Assembly (NCBI GenBank): GCA_028565635.1
Contig: JAOXYB010042726.1
Location: 1-27,535 of the forward strand
Length of the DNA stretch: 27,535 nucleotides
Direction of reading: 5' to 3'
DNA from: Phoronis ovalis
Taxonomy: Eukaryota; Phoronida; Phoronidae
Of this stretch, positions 12,401-18,898 are shown piece by piece (the first letter of the stretch is position 1; every line of letters begins with the position of its first letter). The notes beneath the pieces were generated by a model. That model saw only the letters and a program-made list of their open reading frames with translations, was not told the origin of the DNA and did not search any database. The translations under genes were made by a program, and so were the position numbers.

Positions 12401-15400
12401 CTTTCGCACGATGACATAACATCATATACAGTATATTTGCTTTCGCACAATGTCATATTACAGTGGAAGGCAACCTTGATCAATTGAGCATAAAAGAATA
12501 TTTAGTGATTCCTAGCAGTGTAATTGTAACCTTGTTCTAAATTTAGAATTTAAAAAAAACACAGTAAACAATACTTTCAAATTGAGATTAAAAGCAAAGA
12601 AGTTACAACTTTCTTTCTATTACATACGTGTTCATCAGAACTCTCATCGGTAGTTCTTGATCTGTCATTTTCAAACGAAGCACCGGACAATGTACGAGAT
12701 CTGTAATCAACGTTAGAAGCAAAGCGCACATGTCCCGACTCTGCAGTAGTATGCATTTCCAGTAAATCATCTCCCATTGGTCGGATACGTGTTTGTGCCT
12801 AACAATAGCAATTGATCTAATTAGAACAGTAACATCGGAATCAAATTCAAAATTAAAACTAAAGAGTTCAAATGAAAATTTGTATTCTATCAGAAGAAAA
12901 TGTAAATATAATAATAGACCATTTGCATGCACTTGGTAGAGCCACCAGTCGTAGACCAAAGATATTCCCAGTATGTCGCATTTCGTAAATGAACAGTAAT
13001 GCTATTTATTAATATTTTTATTACTTTAAATTTCACCACTAAATGCATTTCTAAAGTCAGCTTTTAAGTCAGAAATATAATTAAAGAATCCAGGAATCAA
13101 AAGGGTCTGACAGTGGCACATTCAAGCGCATGCAAATAGTCTATTCAAAAAATTGCAATTTTGAGGCTAAAATAGATTACTGTTATCAGTACAGTTATTC
13201 CTCCAATAAAAATGTTTGTGCTACATCTTGTGAAAAAAATGACAAAATTATTGTTTGTCTAATACTATTTGCTACTAATATCTATAATAATAGACCATTT
13301 GCAAGCACTTGGTGAAGCCCCGAGTTACAAACAGTCTATTACTTAACATTAATTAACTCTAAATATAAAATAAAAACTGCAGCTGCAGACTAACCTCCGG
13401 ATCATCTTCTTGAAACTGTGCTGGTCTAACAAAGTTACTGTTACCAACAAACCCCATGGTCCTCAGAACATCGAGAGTTGTCTGTCCCTGTCGACTTGAA
13501 GCAGATGATGATAATGAATCAACTGACATATTATCATCGTCAGAGCTAAAAAAAGAAAAAACATCGACTTGTGCAACTATACCGCAATGTTGTGCTCCTC
13601 ATTATGCTTCCATTTATATTTTCATAACATTCATTATATTTAATCTGTGTCCAAAACTTAAACATATCTTCTCCAGATGTATAATGAATACTTTAGCATT
13701 TTTTCTCAGCTAGATAGGTACTATATAGTTAATTGTTTTTACAAAGGGGAACTAACAGTTTAGGCAAGAGCCAGTTCAAGTTTTACAAAGTAATGAGACA
13801 AGTATCCTACCTGCCACCACTACTACCATCCCCTCCCTGCCCTCCGTCACCAGTTTGTACCGGAACAATCTCTCCTTCAGCTCTCAAACGAGGGCCAATC
13901 AAATTGTGCGGCTGGCCTAGTACAGCTTCATTGTCCTCTGAACTACCACCTTCTAGACCTGTTTAAAAATATTGAAATTCACAGAAATTCGGTCCAATTC
14001 GATGCCCAAAAGCAGTTTTAAAGGGATTCATTTGAGCTCTGTTTCTATAAAATACAAATTGTGGTTACTTAGAAGCTTCTTGCTGTTAAACGAAATTTAA
14101 AAGCAAGCAATCTCTCAAACTTGAGAAGATAATAAAAAGTGTATTTCTGATTGCATGAAGGACATTTATTGACATTACACACCAGAGGGAGTTACTGTGA
14201 GAATGACATCACTTAAAGAGAAGTAAGTATCTTCATACCTGGCCTATTAGTTATACCATCTCTACGCTCTGCACTGCTTCCAACTATTCTTTCTCTGTCG
14301 GAAGTGAATTGACTTCTTCTAGAATTTTCCTAAGTACACAAAATATAAGTTTTAAGAATTTCTTATATCATTGTTTTAAACAAAGCACATGCATCAATGT
14401 GAATTAATTGAATTTTTTTCAGATGGTACCATAGTAGTATCTTAGACAAGCTGGGCACCTTTTGACAGGAACTGTATCAAGTGTTTTATGTTTTAAATGG
14501 CAAGCTAGCTCACAAGCACCATGTTTAATAAGTGCAAGTTCCCATGGCAACTGGAAAAAAATTATTAATATACTATTGAAAACCTGTGCTAAAACGTATA
14601 GTTACAAGCATTACACAGCCAGGAGTCCACGGACAACAAAAATTCAACCTACCCTTTTAACAGCATCCACCTCATCATCAGTATCAATTTCTTCGCTAGA
14701 ATCTTCAATGCCAGCACCCTGACCTCGGACACCAGGATAGGATGGGGGACGATCTGAAATAGGTAAATCATAAAAATCCCCATCATTCAGATACAGCTTG
14801 CTAGCAACACCGGAAAATTTGCAACACAACCATTCCACAGAAGTCTGTCTCACAATATGCAACTCACAGTGAAGTAACAAAATGTTTTTTTAGTGTAATT
14901 ATGTTCTGAGAAATAACAGGATTTTGAAGTTAAGAAAAGCTTATAATATATAATCAATCAACTCAATAATGTCAAATTAAAATGTTTTATCATCGTCTCC
15001 TCATCTTTCTCTGGTTGGGGTGTGATAATCAGTGTCTTTCTCAATCATGATTATCACCATTGGTCCAGCACTGATGAAGATGGTGAGTTTAATTTTGTGT
15101 TCAATAGTGGTTTAACTCAAATCTGATAGCATTTTAACTACAGATTGACTTCAAGTATGAAGCTGTATGCATTAAGATACATAAGAAAACAATACGTTTC
15201 TTAAGATTGTCTGTGCCGACTGCACATAGTAGCGAATGTACACACTTACCAGCAAATGCAATAGATCTTTGACTTGTCGAGACGCCACCTCTGTTTTCTT
15301 CTTCTTTACCATCACCCAAATTATGTGTCATAGGATTCTCTTGAAAAAACGTGGGATTCAGATTGATATTATCACCTGCGAAAAGGGTTTAAGAAACTAA

Positions 15401-18400
15401 ATTTTGATTATTGTTGCAACTTCATAACTGGTTGAATTTTGACTTGTAAGGAAAATATTGAAAACTTTCCATTGCTTAAAATTTGAAATTGTGCTGCACA
15501 GTGTATGCAAGAAGTGTAGCACATGAGCTCGTACAATAATAGTAAAAGCCAAAAAAGGTAAATAGTTCCTGCTTGTCAAAATCCATTACTTACCTTTGAA
15601 GAGTTTAAAAAACAACTTCAAAAGATAATTTAAATTAACTAACCTTTCCTAGACATATAACTCCGTGCCATGGTCCTGTCTGATTCCTGACCTTCCCCTC
15701 TAAAATGACCTTGACAATCACGATTTGTCCTTCTGATATTAACATCCCGAAGTGAATGTTGACTACTAAAATTATTATCTCCCACTTCAACATTAGGACT
15801 TTTTGACCTAGTTTTATGAGCATTACTCCTGCGTTTTAATTCGCTGTACTGTGCTTGATCATTGTGAATGCTATTTTGATGAAAAAAGTCACCTTGACAT
15901 TTCTCTCCGATCATTGTATCTTCAAGGTCTTCGAAATCACTAAAATCTTCATCGATTTTACCAAGTTCATCTTCATCTAATTTAACTTCATGAACACTTG
16001 CATCAGGGTCATCCGTACTTCCAAAAGCAAATCCTAATACGTTGTTTTTTTGCCTAACCTCGTCCTTTTTACCTGATGATATGTGACTAATCGCCATATG
16101 TGAGGTTCCAGTGCGTTGTTTTCTCACCACACCATTTGAAACTAAATCAGGAACATGCTGGACAGTTCCCAGACTATCACTACTAAGATCTATAAGTTTA
16201 GCCGTTATATTTGTGCCTGGAAAATTCCTTGCAACTGTTTTGTCTGTACTATTTGCTACTTTAAATTTTTTATTAGCTTTTACTGTATTTGAGATCTGTA
16301 CATCTGTTCTGTCAGGACTAGGATCAAGCTCAATCAAACTAGCTGACAAATCTGTAAATTCAAGAAACATGAAGTAGCAAATAGAACAAAGCATAACAAT
16401 GGGGGGACATACAGGCTACTCTGTAAAAAAAAATACTCCCAAGGGTGTTCCACAGTTGTCTTGATCCCCTCTCCCTATCTGGGAGACTATTTATAAATTG
16501 TTAATGGGTGATATTATCTACAAGAGGGCAAATACCTTAGGGCAGTAGGTTTTATCTATGTAATAACTGCACTTATGTCACAAATAGAATTATGAATCTG
16601 TATGAAGGGTGATACAGTCTAGTGGTCAAATTGGGGAACCATAATTAGAAAGGGTCCCGGTGCCTAACATCCTGTCACCAGAAATACCCTCTTCCAGTTT
16701 GTTCCAAACAGAGTTCTCATCAGCAAATATTACAGTTCTATAAAATATATATACAATAAAATTCTTTACAAAATTAGTTATTTGTTTTTATACAATACAA
16801 NNNNNNNNNNNNNNNNNNNNNNNNNNNNNNNNNNNNNNNNNNNNNNNNNNNNNNNNNNNNNNNNNNNNNNNNNNNNNNNNNNNNNNNNNNNNNNNNNNNN
16901 CAAATATTACAGTTCTATAAAATATATATACAATAAAATTCTTTACAAAATTAGTTATTTGTTTTTATACAATACAAGGATATTATGCATTTCTAGAAGG
17001 ATTAACTCTGATTGATATAATACTCACCTTGCATGCTGTCTATCTGCAAAATGCCCATGGAAGATCGCGAAGACAGGTTAGCCAGTGGAGGACTCAGCTG
17101 CTCTGCTATATTTGCTTCTTTGCTTGGACTGAACCTAGATAAAAAAAGAAGTTCAACCCAAGTTAAAACCACTATTTTTATTTTGCATTATGATTGGTCC
17201 ATATGACAACTTTGATAAGATTTTAAATACCTTGACACTGTTATGTTAAAATTGAGATTTACAGTATTTACATCATCAATTAAATTCATATTACTGATAA
17301 TTATGCATTGTCATCCTACCTGGTAGATGGTCTTGACTTAGACACCGCTCGTGAATTTCTATTGCTGTTTTCCAAATCACTAAATGAGAATTTTATAAGC
17401 GGTAAATCTTCAACCCTTGGAGCAGGTGAACTTGCTGATGTTATATTTACGAAAGAATCCATAAGATGGTGTCCCTCTGTAGGCCTGTAACACAAACATT
17501 TTGAGAAATGTCAAAAATAATAATAGGATAAATCATAAATGGATACTGCTATCTATACAGAACACAATGCAGTGGGTTTACTAATCAATTAACTTCACGT
17601 AGAAATTGATATAAAAAGTATTTTTATTCTTTTTAAAGGCTATTGATCTTAGATGTACACAAAGTGAACTTCAAACAGCCATAAATGATACAAAATCACT
17701 AATTTCATGCCAGCATGTAGCTGCACTTGCTGATAGCACAAATGCCCGGGAGTACTTGACAAAAAAAGTTGGTAGGGGTGTGCGGGCCAGGGTAAAAAAA
17801 AACGACCCTAATAAAAGTCACCAAAAATATACCCCGTCGTAAATGAAAAAACATGAAAAATATACCCTGTTGTAAATAACTCTCCCAAAATAGATACTCT
17901 ACGTAAAATTTACTTGTAAATTATATACCGTGGTAAGTAAATATGGAAAAATTTACAAACCTTAATTTTTCATACCTGTTGTAAATGCGTTTTCCAAGAA
18001 ATACACCCTGTGGTAAACGAATATTTATTGAAAATATACCCTGTGGTAAATATCCAACAAAAAACTATACCCTGTGGTAAATAAGGCTTTGAGAAGCATG
18101 AAAAACATACTGTGGTAAATGCAGGAGCTGAAAAAAGGGAGCCTATTGGGCGGTACATATATATATAGTGACTTTGAAGGACAGTAACCCCTCCCCCAGA
18201 CGCAAATGGTATTGAGTATGGATGATATAATATGGTAGAAAGTAGTACTCTGGTTGGATGAAGTAATAACCTTGTGTTTTCATACTCATGGCAAGACATT
18301 TTACGAGTATGAAAATCATGATTTAACCGCCACTATTTTAACTGCTTGTGAACTATAATATGTAGGAACACAACAGGAAGGTACCTTTTCCTCCCTAGTG

Positions 18401-18857
18401 ATTTACACAGGATGCAGTTTGAGAATTTCAAGGGTCACTTTGGTCAGATTTTTGTACATTAGTTCAGTTGACTGAGGTAGACAAAAATGTTTTACCTAAT
18501 AATCGAGGAAATCACAAAATTGATCAGAATTTTTACACAGGGTGATGGGAAATCAAATAGTACTAATAGTACTTTTGTGTCAACTGCAGAGAACCCTGGG
18601 ACATATACCGTAAGTGGCTCCATGTAATGACTTTTGTATATTTAGAAATGTTAAGGGCTAATTCTATAAATTTAAAAAGAGTTCCATCTTTACTTCTGCT
18701 GTGTCTTGTCTGGTCTTTGAACTGTAGAGGCTGCTAATGGCTGAGGTGTACCAAAAATAGTTCTCTCATCAACCATACTTTTTCGTCCCTCCTCAGTCAT
18801 GAATGATGACAACTCTCCATCCATGATAGACACTAAGCTTTCTCTTGAATATGCCAT
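371..18857 (-). CDS. CEP192: CEP192/SPD-2 centrosomal scaffold, 3' end beyond window (25 exons)
   Basis: Pericentriolar scaffold protein that in animals recruits PLK4, Aurora A and PLK1 and is needed for centriole duplication and mitotic centrosome maturation. I joined 25 exons by GT-AG sites: 18694-18857, 17320-17484, 17028-17134, 15644-16351, 15250-15375, 14653-14753, 14239-14329, 13811-13958, 13395-13545, 12628-12798, 12034-12312, 11064-11193, 10401-10559, 10079-10143, 9399-9584, 9078-9195, 5732-8836, 5188-5459, 4387-4533, 3914-4039, 3407-3620, 3092-3234, 1429-1643, 1089-1277, 371-455. Phases match at every junction and there is no internal stop (7,365 nt, 2,455 codons). Identity rests on blocks remembered from the human protein: FLAWGGVPLG, DIEVDSPxP, CCIGLxxQTxLxxxNPTxRW, LVDFGEMPWG and YVTDLAF. 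Human CEP192 is about 2,540 residues and has roughly 550 more after the point reached here, so this orthologue would be near 3,000; most of the excess is in exon 17. The real stop lies left of position 1. Confidence 0.93.
717..1036. repeat. 31-bp minisatellite in a CEP192 intron
   Basis: Near-identical 31-bp units reading ATGGGAAAATCATGAAGACA then TTTATAATGGA are clearest from 861 to 1034, at least five copies. Decayed copies are recognisable back to about 717 (TATAATGGAATTCTGGAAAATC). It fills most of the 456-1088 intron. Confidence 0.85.
1089..1277 (-). CDS. CEP192: CEP192 coding exon 24
   Basis: 189 bp, phase 2 in and out; acceptor ATATTTCAG, donor AA|GTAGGT. IEPNGRAYELELEG and LLSNKHFLAWGGVPLG match human VQPFGPQYEVVLKG and ILSNKQFLAWGGVPLG, the clearest single identity marker in the gene. 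Confidence 0.94.
1429..1643 (-). CDS. CEP192: CEP192 coding exon 23, ASH-type beta domain
   Basis: 215 bp, phase 0 in, 2 out; acceptor CTTTTTTTTCAG, donor AG|GTAGTT. LPIRNSGNIPLQISL, HFTLLPSHVKIEPN and VVVKFTPK follow the human LPLKNAGNIEVYLDI, HFSVDPKNLLLKPG and VIVSFTPK. Residues about 2293-2364. Confidence 0.92.
2006..2773. mobile_element. MITE-like DNA transposon with ~190-bp terminal inverted repeats, TA target
   Basis: The arm at about 2006-2190 and the arm at about 2590-2773 are reverse complements over nearly their full length, with scattered mismatches. The outer ends read CTACTATTGATCTCATAATG and its inverse CATATTGAGATCAATAGTAG-type end. TA stands directly outside CTATTGATC on both sides, consistent with a Tc1/mariner-type TA duplication. 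About 400 bp of unique interior holds only a 31-codon frame. The element lies in the intron between CEP192 exons 22 and 23; the 3' arm mismatches suggest it is not very young. Confidence 0.75.
2353..2448 (+). pseudogene. possible transposase N-terminal remnant inside the MITE
   Basis: A 31-codon frame (MPLKSKLSDYTKQVINNILK then LHEDKNVLHVT) begins at an ATG in the unique interior of the inverted-repeat element. The short helical stretch loosely recalls the first helix of IS630/Tc1-type transposases of marine invertebrates. The match is by feel only; it could be chance. Confidence 0.22.
3092..3234 (-). CDS. CEP192: CEP192 coding exon 22
   Basis: 143 bp, phase 1 in, 0 out; acceptor ATCTTTGTAG, donor GAG|GTATGT. 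EHSARIDIEVDSPSPD and GSARLHIPRSLE match human FSAKVDIEVDSPNP and GIARIHAPRDLQ. Confidence 0.93.
3407..3620 (-). CDS. CEP192: CEP192 coding exon 21
   Basis: 214 bp, phase 0 in, 1 out; acceptor TTTAATTATAG, donor G|GTGAGG. WHCFTFDP corresponds to human WRCFTFS. Then comes a weakly conserved linker and GQVGVHFQAP, as in the middle of the human SPD-2 region. Confidence 0.87.
3914..4039 (-). CDS. CEP192: CEP192 coding exon 20, ASH-type beta domain
   Basis: 126 bp, phase 0 in and out; acceptor AAATTCTAG, donor GCC|GTAAGT. LVDFGEMPWGCNKVMPITL, then NRGLAKVPIRLTI, matches human VLDFGDLTYGGWKALPLKL and NRTHATVPIRLII. Confidence 0.92.
4040..4386. other. CEP192 intron, nothing recognised
   Basis: AT-rich intron between exons 19 and 20. 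I see no repeat, RNA gene or extra exon. Confidence 0.5.
4387..4533 (-). CDS. CEP192: CEP192 coding exon 19, SPD-2 domain continued
   Basis: 147 bp, phase 0 in and out; acceptor CTTTAATAG, donor CAG|GTAAAC. VMFMPKQPGVYIAQLEIS corresponds to human VLFIPSSPGVFRCTFSV, and AVAEKPNIQ to AIAESPVIE, the usual F-x-P-x-xPG signature of ASH/MSP-like beta domains. Confidence 0.9.
4815..4893. repeat. 39-bp tandem duplication
   Basis: Two copies of AAGCTCTTGAGTC..TATGTTATAATTGTCTGGGGTCA, period 39 bp, starting at 4815 and 4854, followed by the beginning of a third (AAGCTTTT). It is in the intron between CEP192 exons 18 and 19. A (CA)-rich run is nearby at 5020-5040. Confidence 0.8.
5188..5459 (-). CDS. 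CEP192: CEP192 coding exon 18, SPD-2 domain first half
   Basis: 272 bp, phase 1 in, 0 out; acceptor GTGTTGACAG, donor AAG|GTATGC. PPELRFSEVCCIGLSTQT followed by NPTHRWVQCSL matches the start of the CEP192 SPD-2 domain (human CCVGIASQT, NPTDRWLQVSI). The domain is a beta-sandwich needed for centrosomal targeting in the family. Residues about 1992-2082. Confidence 0.93.
5732..8836 (-). CDS. CEP192: CEP192 coding exon 17, 3.1-kb exon of disordered sequence
   Basis: 3,105 bp, phase 1 in and out, about 1,035 residues (957-1991). The frame runs in from upstream exons, so the Met at 8726 is internal. Contents in order: a conserved helix AISRLVTSAALSAKPQELAE (human STIASAIAEASVNTDPSQLA), a long Lys/Glu/Ser/Gln-rich stretch, a 17-residue tandem repeat (7044-7271), and an Arg/Ser/Pro segment with ten SP/TP sites in about 77 residues (6301-6540). 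It ends in a Tyr/Pro/Val-rich part (MYPYTPGVGVYPNVPAV) where human CEP192 has Pro/Ser/Gly-rich sequence just before the SPD-2 domain. Most residues should be disordered. The SP/TP cluster would suit proline-directed mitotic kinases (inference). It is longer than the matching human region (roughly 700 residues). Confidence 0.93.
6301..6540 (-). repeat. CEP192: coding Arg/Ser/Pro cluster with duplicated RLSRSKSP
   Basis: Within CEP192 exon 17. The peptide ISPRIRLSRSKSPSSR recurs as RSPRTRLSRSKSPAGK about 30 residues later, and ten SP or TP sites fall in about 77 residues. The shape suggests internal duplication of a basic, proline-directed phosphorylation cluster. Confidence 0.8.
7044..7271 (-). 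repeat. CEP192: coding 17-residue tandem repeat in CEP192
   Basis: Within exon 17: KHSEDDYQRTHQVSEKQ, KQSEAKYQQSYQAPDAR, a half unit KRSQPETQ, KQCEDEYLRTHQVPEVL and RQTEDERQMSCHAPAQV. The 51-bp unit keeps the frame, so copy number can vary without breaking the protein. No human counterpart is known to me. Confidence 0.85.
9078..9195 (-). CDS. CEP192: CEP192 coding exon 16
   Basis: 118 bp, phase 0 in, 1 out; acceptor TTTTTTATAG, donor G|GTATGT. PTFGSKIITPPSNRKPVALI matches human PSFGYFIRSPEKREPIALI; residues about 918-956. Confidence 0.85.
9399..9584 (-). CDS. CEP192: CEP192 coding exon 15
   Basis: 186 bp, phase 0 in and out; acceptor GTGCTGACAG, donor CGG|GTAGGT. Contains DMTSWSF (human DTSWGAT) and MRISIGTFMQTRTGALGSLG, which matches human LRLSLGEFFAQRSEALGCLG. 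This is the best conserved block of the N-terminal half; residues about 856-917. Confidence 0.88.
9585..10078. other. CEP192 intron with a GC-richer patch
   Basis: Mostly AT-rich intron. Positions about 9718-9840 are clearly GC-richer (CCCCAGACATTGCAGCC, GGAGGCACCTCTGCG), which suggests an old repeat insertion. I could not assign it to a family. Confidence 0.4.
10079..10143 (-). CDS. CEP192: CEP192 coding exon 14 (65-bp microexon)
   Basis: 65 bp, phase 1 in, 0 out; acceptor ATTTCTACAG, donor CAG|GTACTG. Encodes DQGLVMLEEDQKEFEKENLV, matching the human stretch with EEEFNKEHQFIQEEN, a charged helix in the Aurora-A-binding region. Too short to be found as an isolated frame; placed by phase and similarity. 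Confidence 0.83.
10401..10559 (-). CDS. CEP192: CEP192 coding exon 13, start of Aurora-A-binding-like block
   Basis: 159 bp, phase 1 in and out; acceptor TGTTTCAG, donor G|GTAATA. EYVTDLAFKSAF matches human WVTDLAYYTSF, the start of the region reported to bind Aurora A in human CEP192. The acidic NFEDDEQFLSG follows, as in the human protein. Residues about 781-833. Confidence 0.85.
10767..10933. repeat. 167-bp imperfect foldback (long hairpin)
   Basis: Nested inverted matches: GGACACTCACCAC (10767) with GTGGTGAGTGTCC (10921-10933), TACAAGTGACACTCAC (about 10789) with GTGAGTGTCACTTGTA, and TGAACACTCACCTTCT with AGAAGGTGGGTGTTCA, around a loop near 10845. It lies in the intron between CEP192 exons 12 and 13. 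It may be a foldback transposon or MITE; transcribed, it would make a long hairpin. Confidence 0.8.
11064..11193 (-). CDS. CEP192: CEP192 coding exon 12
   Basis: 130 bp, phase 0 in, 1 out; acceptor CATTTCTTAG, donor G|GTATGT. Encodes AYHGSPGFTDGLKEPSDERQ and a Ser-rich tail with DLGTSPRGSS; residues about 738-780. Confidence 0.77.
11194..12033. other. CEP192 intron, nothing recognised
   Basis: An 840-bp AT-rich intron between exons 11 and 12. No open frame, repeat or RNA gene is visible. Confidence 0.5.
12034..12312 (-). CDS. CEP192: CEP192 coding exon 11
   Basis: 279 bp, phase 0 in and out; acceptor CTCTCTGTAG, donor TGG|GTGAGT. The acidic junction with exon 10 followed by SSFHLEDVFPGMQ resembles the human acidic run followed by YFEQLAIPGM, so this is the best positional candidate for the PLK4-binding region (residues about 636-700). 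Ends with LTPENMLENSW. Confidence 0.82.
12382..12459. repeat. 39-bp tandem duplication
   Basis: ATCATATACAGTATATTTGC then TTTCGCACGATGACATAAC occurs twice, at 12382 and 12421, the second copy slightly diverged, in the intron between CEP192 exons 10 and 11. Confidence 0.8.
12628..12798 (-). CDS. CEP192: CEP192 coding exon 10
   Basis: 171 bp, phase 0 in and out; acceptor CTATTGTTAG, donor CAC|GTATGT. Encodes RIRPMGDDLLEMHT and ends in the acidic TTDESSDEH, which joins DDDLGTDS in the next exon. Residues about 588-644. Confidence 0.78.
12913..13145. mobile_element. small MITE, TIR AATAGACCATTTGCATGC
   Basis: The left end AATAGACCATTTGCATGCAC is matched by an inverted right end GCATGCAAATAGTCTATT (13128-13145). 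The interior is non-coding. A target duplication is not clear. It is in the intron between CEP192 exons 9 and 10. Confidence 0.6.
13289..13340. mobile_element. 52-bp deletion derivative of the same MITE
   Basis: Starts AATAGACCATTTGCAAGCAC, then TTGGTGAAGCC, as the larger element does, and ends in ACAGTCTATT. Both termini are kept and the middle is lost. It sits 143 bp from the larger copy. Confidence 0.55.
13395..13545 (-). CDS. CEP192: CEP192 coding exon 9
   Basis: 151 bp, phase 2 in, 0 out; acceptor CTTTTTTTAG, donor GAG|GTTAGT. Begins with acidic SSDDDNMSVDSL, then TTLDVLRTMGFVGNSNF, a short stretch that could fold as an amphipathic helix. Residues about 537-587. Confidence 0.77.
13811..13958 (-). 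CDS. CEP192: CEP192 coding exon 8
   Basis: 148 bp, phase 1 in, 2 out; acceptor TTTAAACAG, donor AG|GTAGGA. Encodes GQPHNLIGPRLRAEGEIV, then a Gly-rich tail; residues about 488-537. No domain recognised. Confidence 0.77.
14239..14329 (-). CDS. CEP192: CEP192 coding exon 7
   Basis: 91 bp, phase 0 in, 1 out; acceptor TGTACTTAG, donor G|GTATGA. Arg/Ser-rich peptide (ENSRRSQFTSDRERIVGSSA) with no recognised domain, residues about 458-487. Confidence 0.75.
14330..14652. other. CEP192 intron, nothing recognised
   Basis: A 323-bp AT-rich intron between exons 6 and 7 with no extra signal. Confidence 0.5.
14653..14753 (-). CDS. CEP192: CEP192 coding exon 6
   Basis: 101 bp, phase 1 in, 0 out; acceptor CTATTTCAG, donor AGG|GTAGGT. 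Ends in an acidic run EDSSEEIDTDDEVDAVKR (residues about 439-457), which resembles the EDSSDDDIDDE segment of human CEP192 linked to PLK4 binding. Confidence 0.8.
14754..15249. other. CEP192 intron, nothing recognised
   Basis: A 496-bp intron between exons 5 and 6. There is a short palindrome-like pair (TGATAATC near 15020 and GATTATCA near 15050) but no larger element. Confidence 0.45.
15250..15375 (-). CDS. CEP192: CEP192 coding exon 5
   Basis: 126 bp, phase 1 in and out, acceptor TTTTCGCAG, donor GTAAGT. Encodes GDNINLNPTFFQENPM and a Lys/Glu stretch (residues about 382-423). The hydrophobic LNPTFF core in a polar background looks like a short linear binding motif, with no known counterpart that I can name. 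Confidence 0.78.
15644..16351 (-). CDS. CEP192: CEP192 coding exon 4, acidic segment
   Basis: 708 bp, phase 1 in and out (residues about 146-381), acceptor TTTACAG. Mostly low-complexity polar sequence, with one strongly acidic run (EVKLDEDELGKIDEDFSDFE, residues about 265-290). In human CEP192 an acidic N-terminal segment binds the basic cryptic polo box of PLK4. This run is one of several candidates here for that role, the others being in exons 6, 9, 10 and 11; which one is the true counterpart cannot be settled by eye. Confidence 0.82.
16724..16977. other. 100-N assembly gap with identical 77-bp flanks
   Basis: The N run is 16801-16900, exactly 100. The 77 bases before it (16724-16800) and the 77 bases after it (16901-16977) are identical, both running from CAAATATTACAGTTC to TTTATACAATACAA. 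This is the pattern of two contig ends that overlap but were scaffolded instead of merged. The gap is inside a CEP192 intron, so the coding model is not affected. Confidence 0.92.
17028..17134 (-). CDS. CEP192: CEP192 coding exon 3
   Basis: Phase 2 in, phase 1 out, 107 bp, with acceptor TTTTATCTAG and donor AG|GTGAGT. Encodes FSPSKEANIAEQLSPPL and a Ser-rich tail containing two Ser-Pro sites (residues about 110-145). It lies directly downstream of the intron containing the assembly gap. Confidence 0.75.
17320..17484 (-). CDS. CEP192: CEP192 coding exon 2
   Basis: Phase 2 in, phase 2 out, 165 bp; acceptor TGTTACAG, donor AG|GTAGGA. Encodes a Ser/Asn-rich, probably disordered stretch (residues about 55-109) including DLPLIKFSFSDLEN. 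No specific domain is recognised; inclusion rests on the phase match and open frame. Confidence 0.75.
17828..18122. repeat. dispersed degenerate repeat ATACCCTGTGGTAAAT
   Basis: About nine variants of ATACCCTGTGGTAAAT are spaced 25-50 bp apart in CEP192 intron 1 (for example near 17831, 17863, 17926, 17978, 18003, 18034, 18065, 18106). Spacers are A-rich and some contain CATGAAAAA. The rest of the 17485-18693 intron shows nothing else except a short (AT) run near 18156. Confidence 0.7.
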
Positions 18858-18898
18858 GTTTAATGTCTTTTATGAAAGACTGATTATTTATGGATTAC
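18694..18898 (-). CDS. CEP192: CEP192 coding exon 1 (start codon at 18857)
   Basis: Coding part is 18694-18857, 54 codons plus two bases; 18858-18898 would be 5' leader behind a strong acceptor (TTTCTTTGCAG). The ATG at 18857 sits in a good context (AAACATGG), and an in-frame TAA lies five codons upstream of it. The peptide LSSFMT followed by PLAASTVQRPD lines up with the human N-terminus (PSFLT, then LPVAVSTLARD). Donor is AA|GTAAAG, phase 2, completing a Lys codon with the next exon. An alternative N-terminus through the upstream exon at 19614 is discussed in the findings. Confidence 0.8.

Noticed and set aside
16618-16680. tRNA-like stretch (TAGTGGTCAAATTGGGG)
   Set aside because: It resembles an A box, but no B box or cloverleaf follows. 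At most it is a decayed SINE fragment, too weak to list.
16782-17015. Open frame crossing the N run
   Set aside because: It is read through undetermined bases and duplicated intron sequence.
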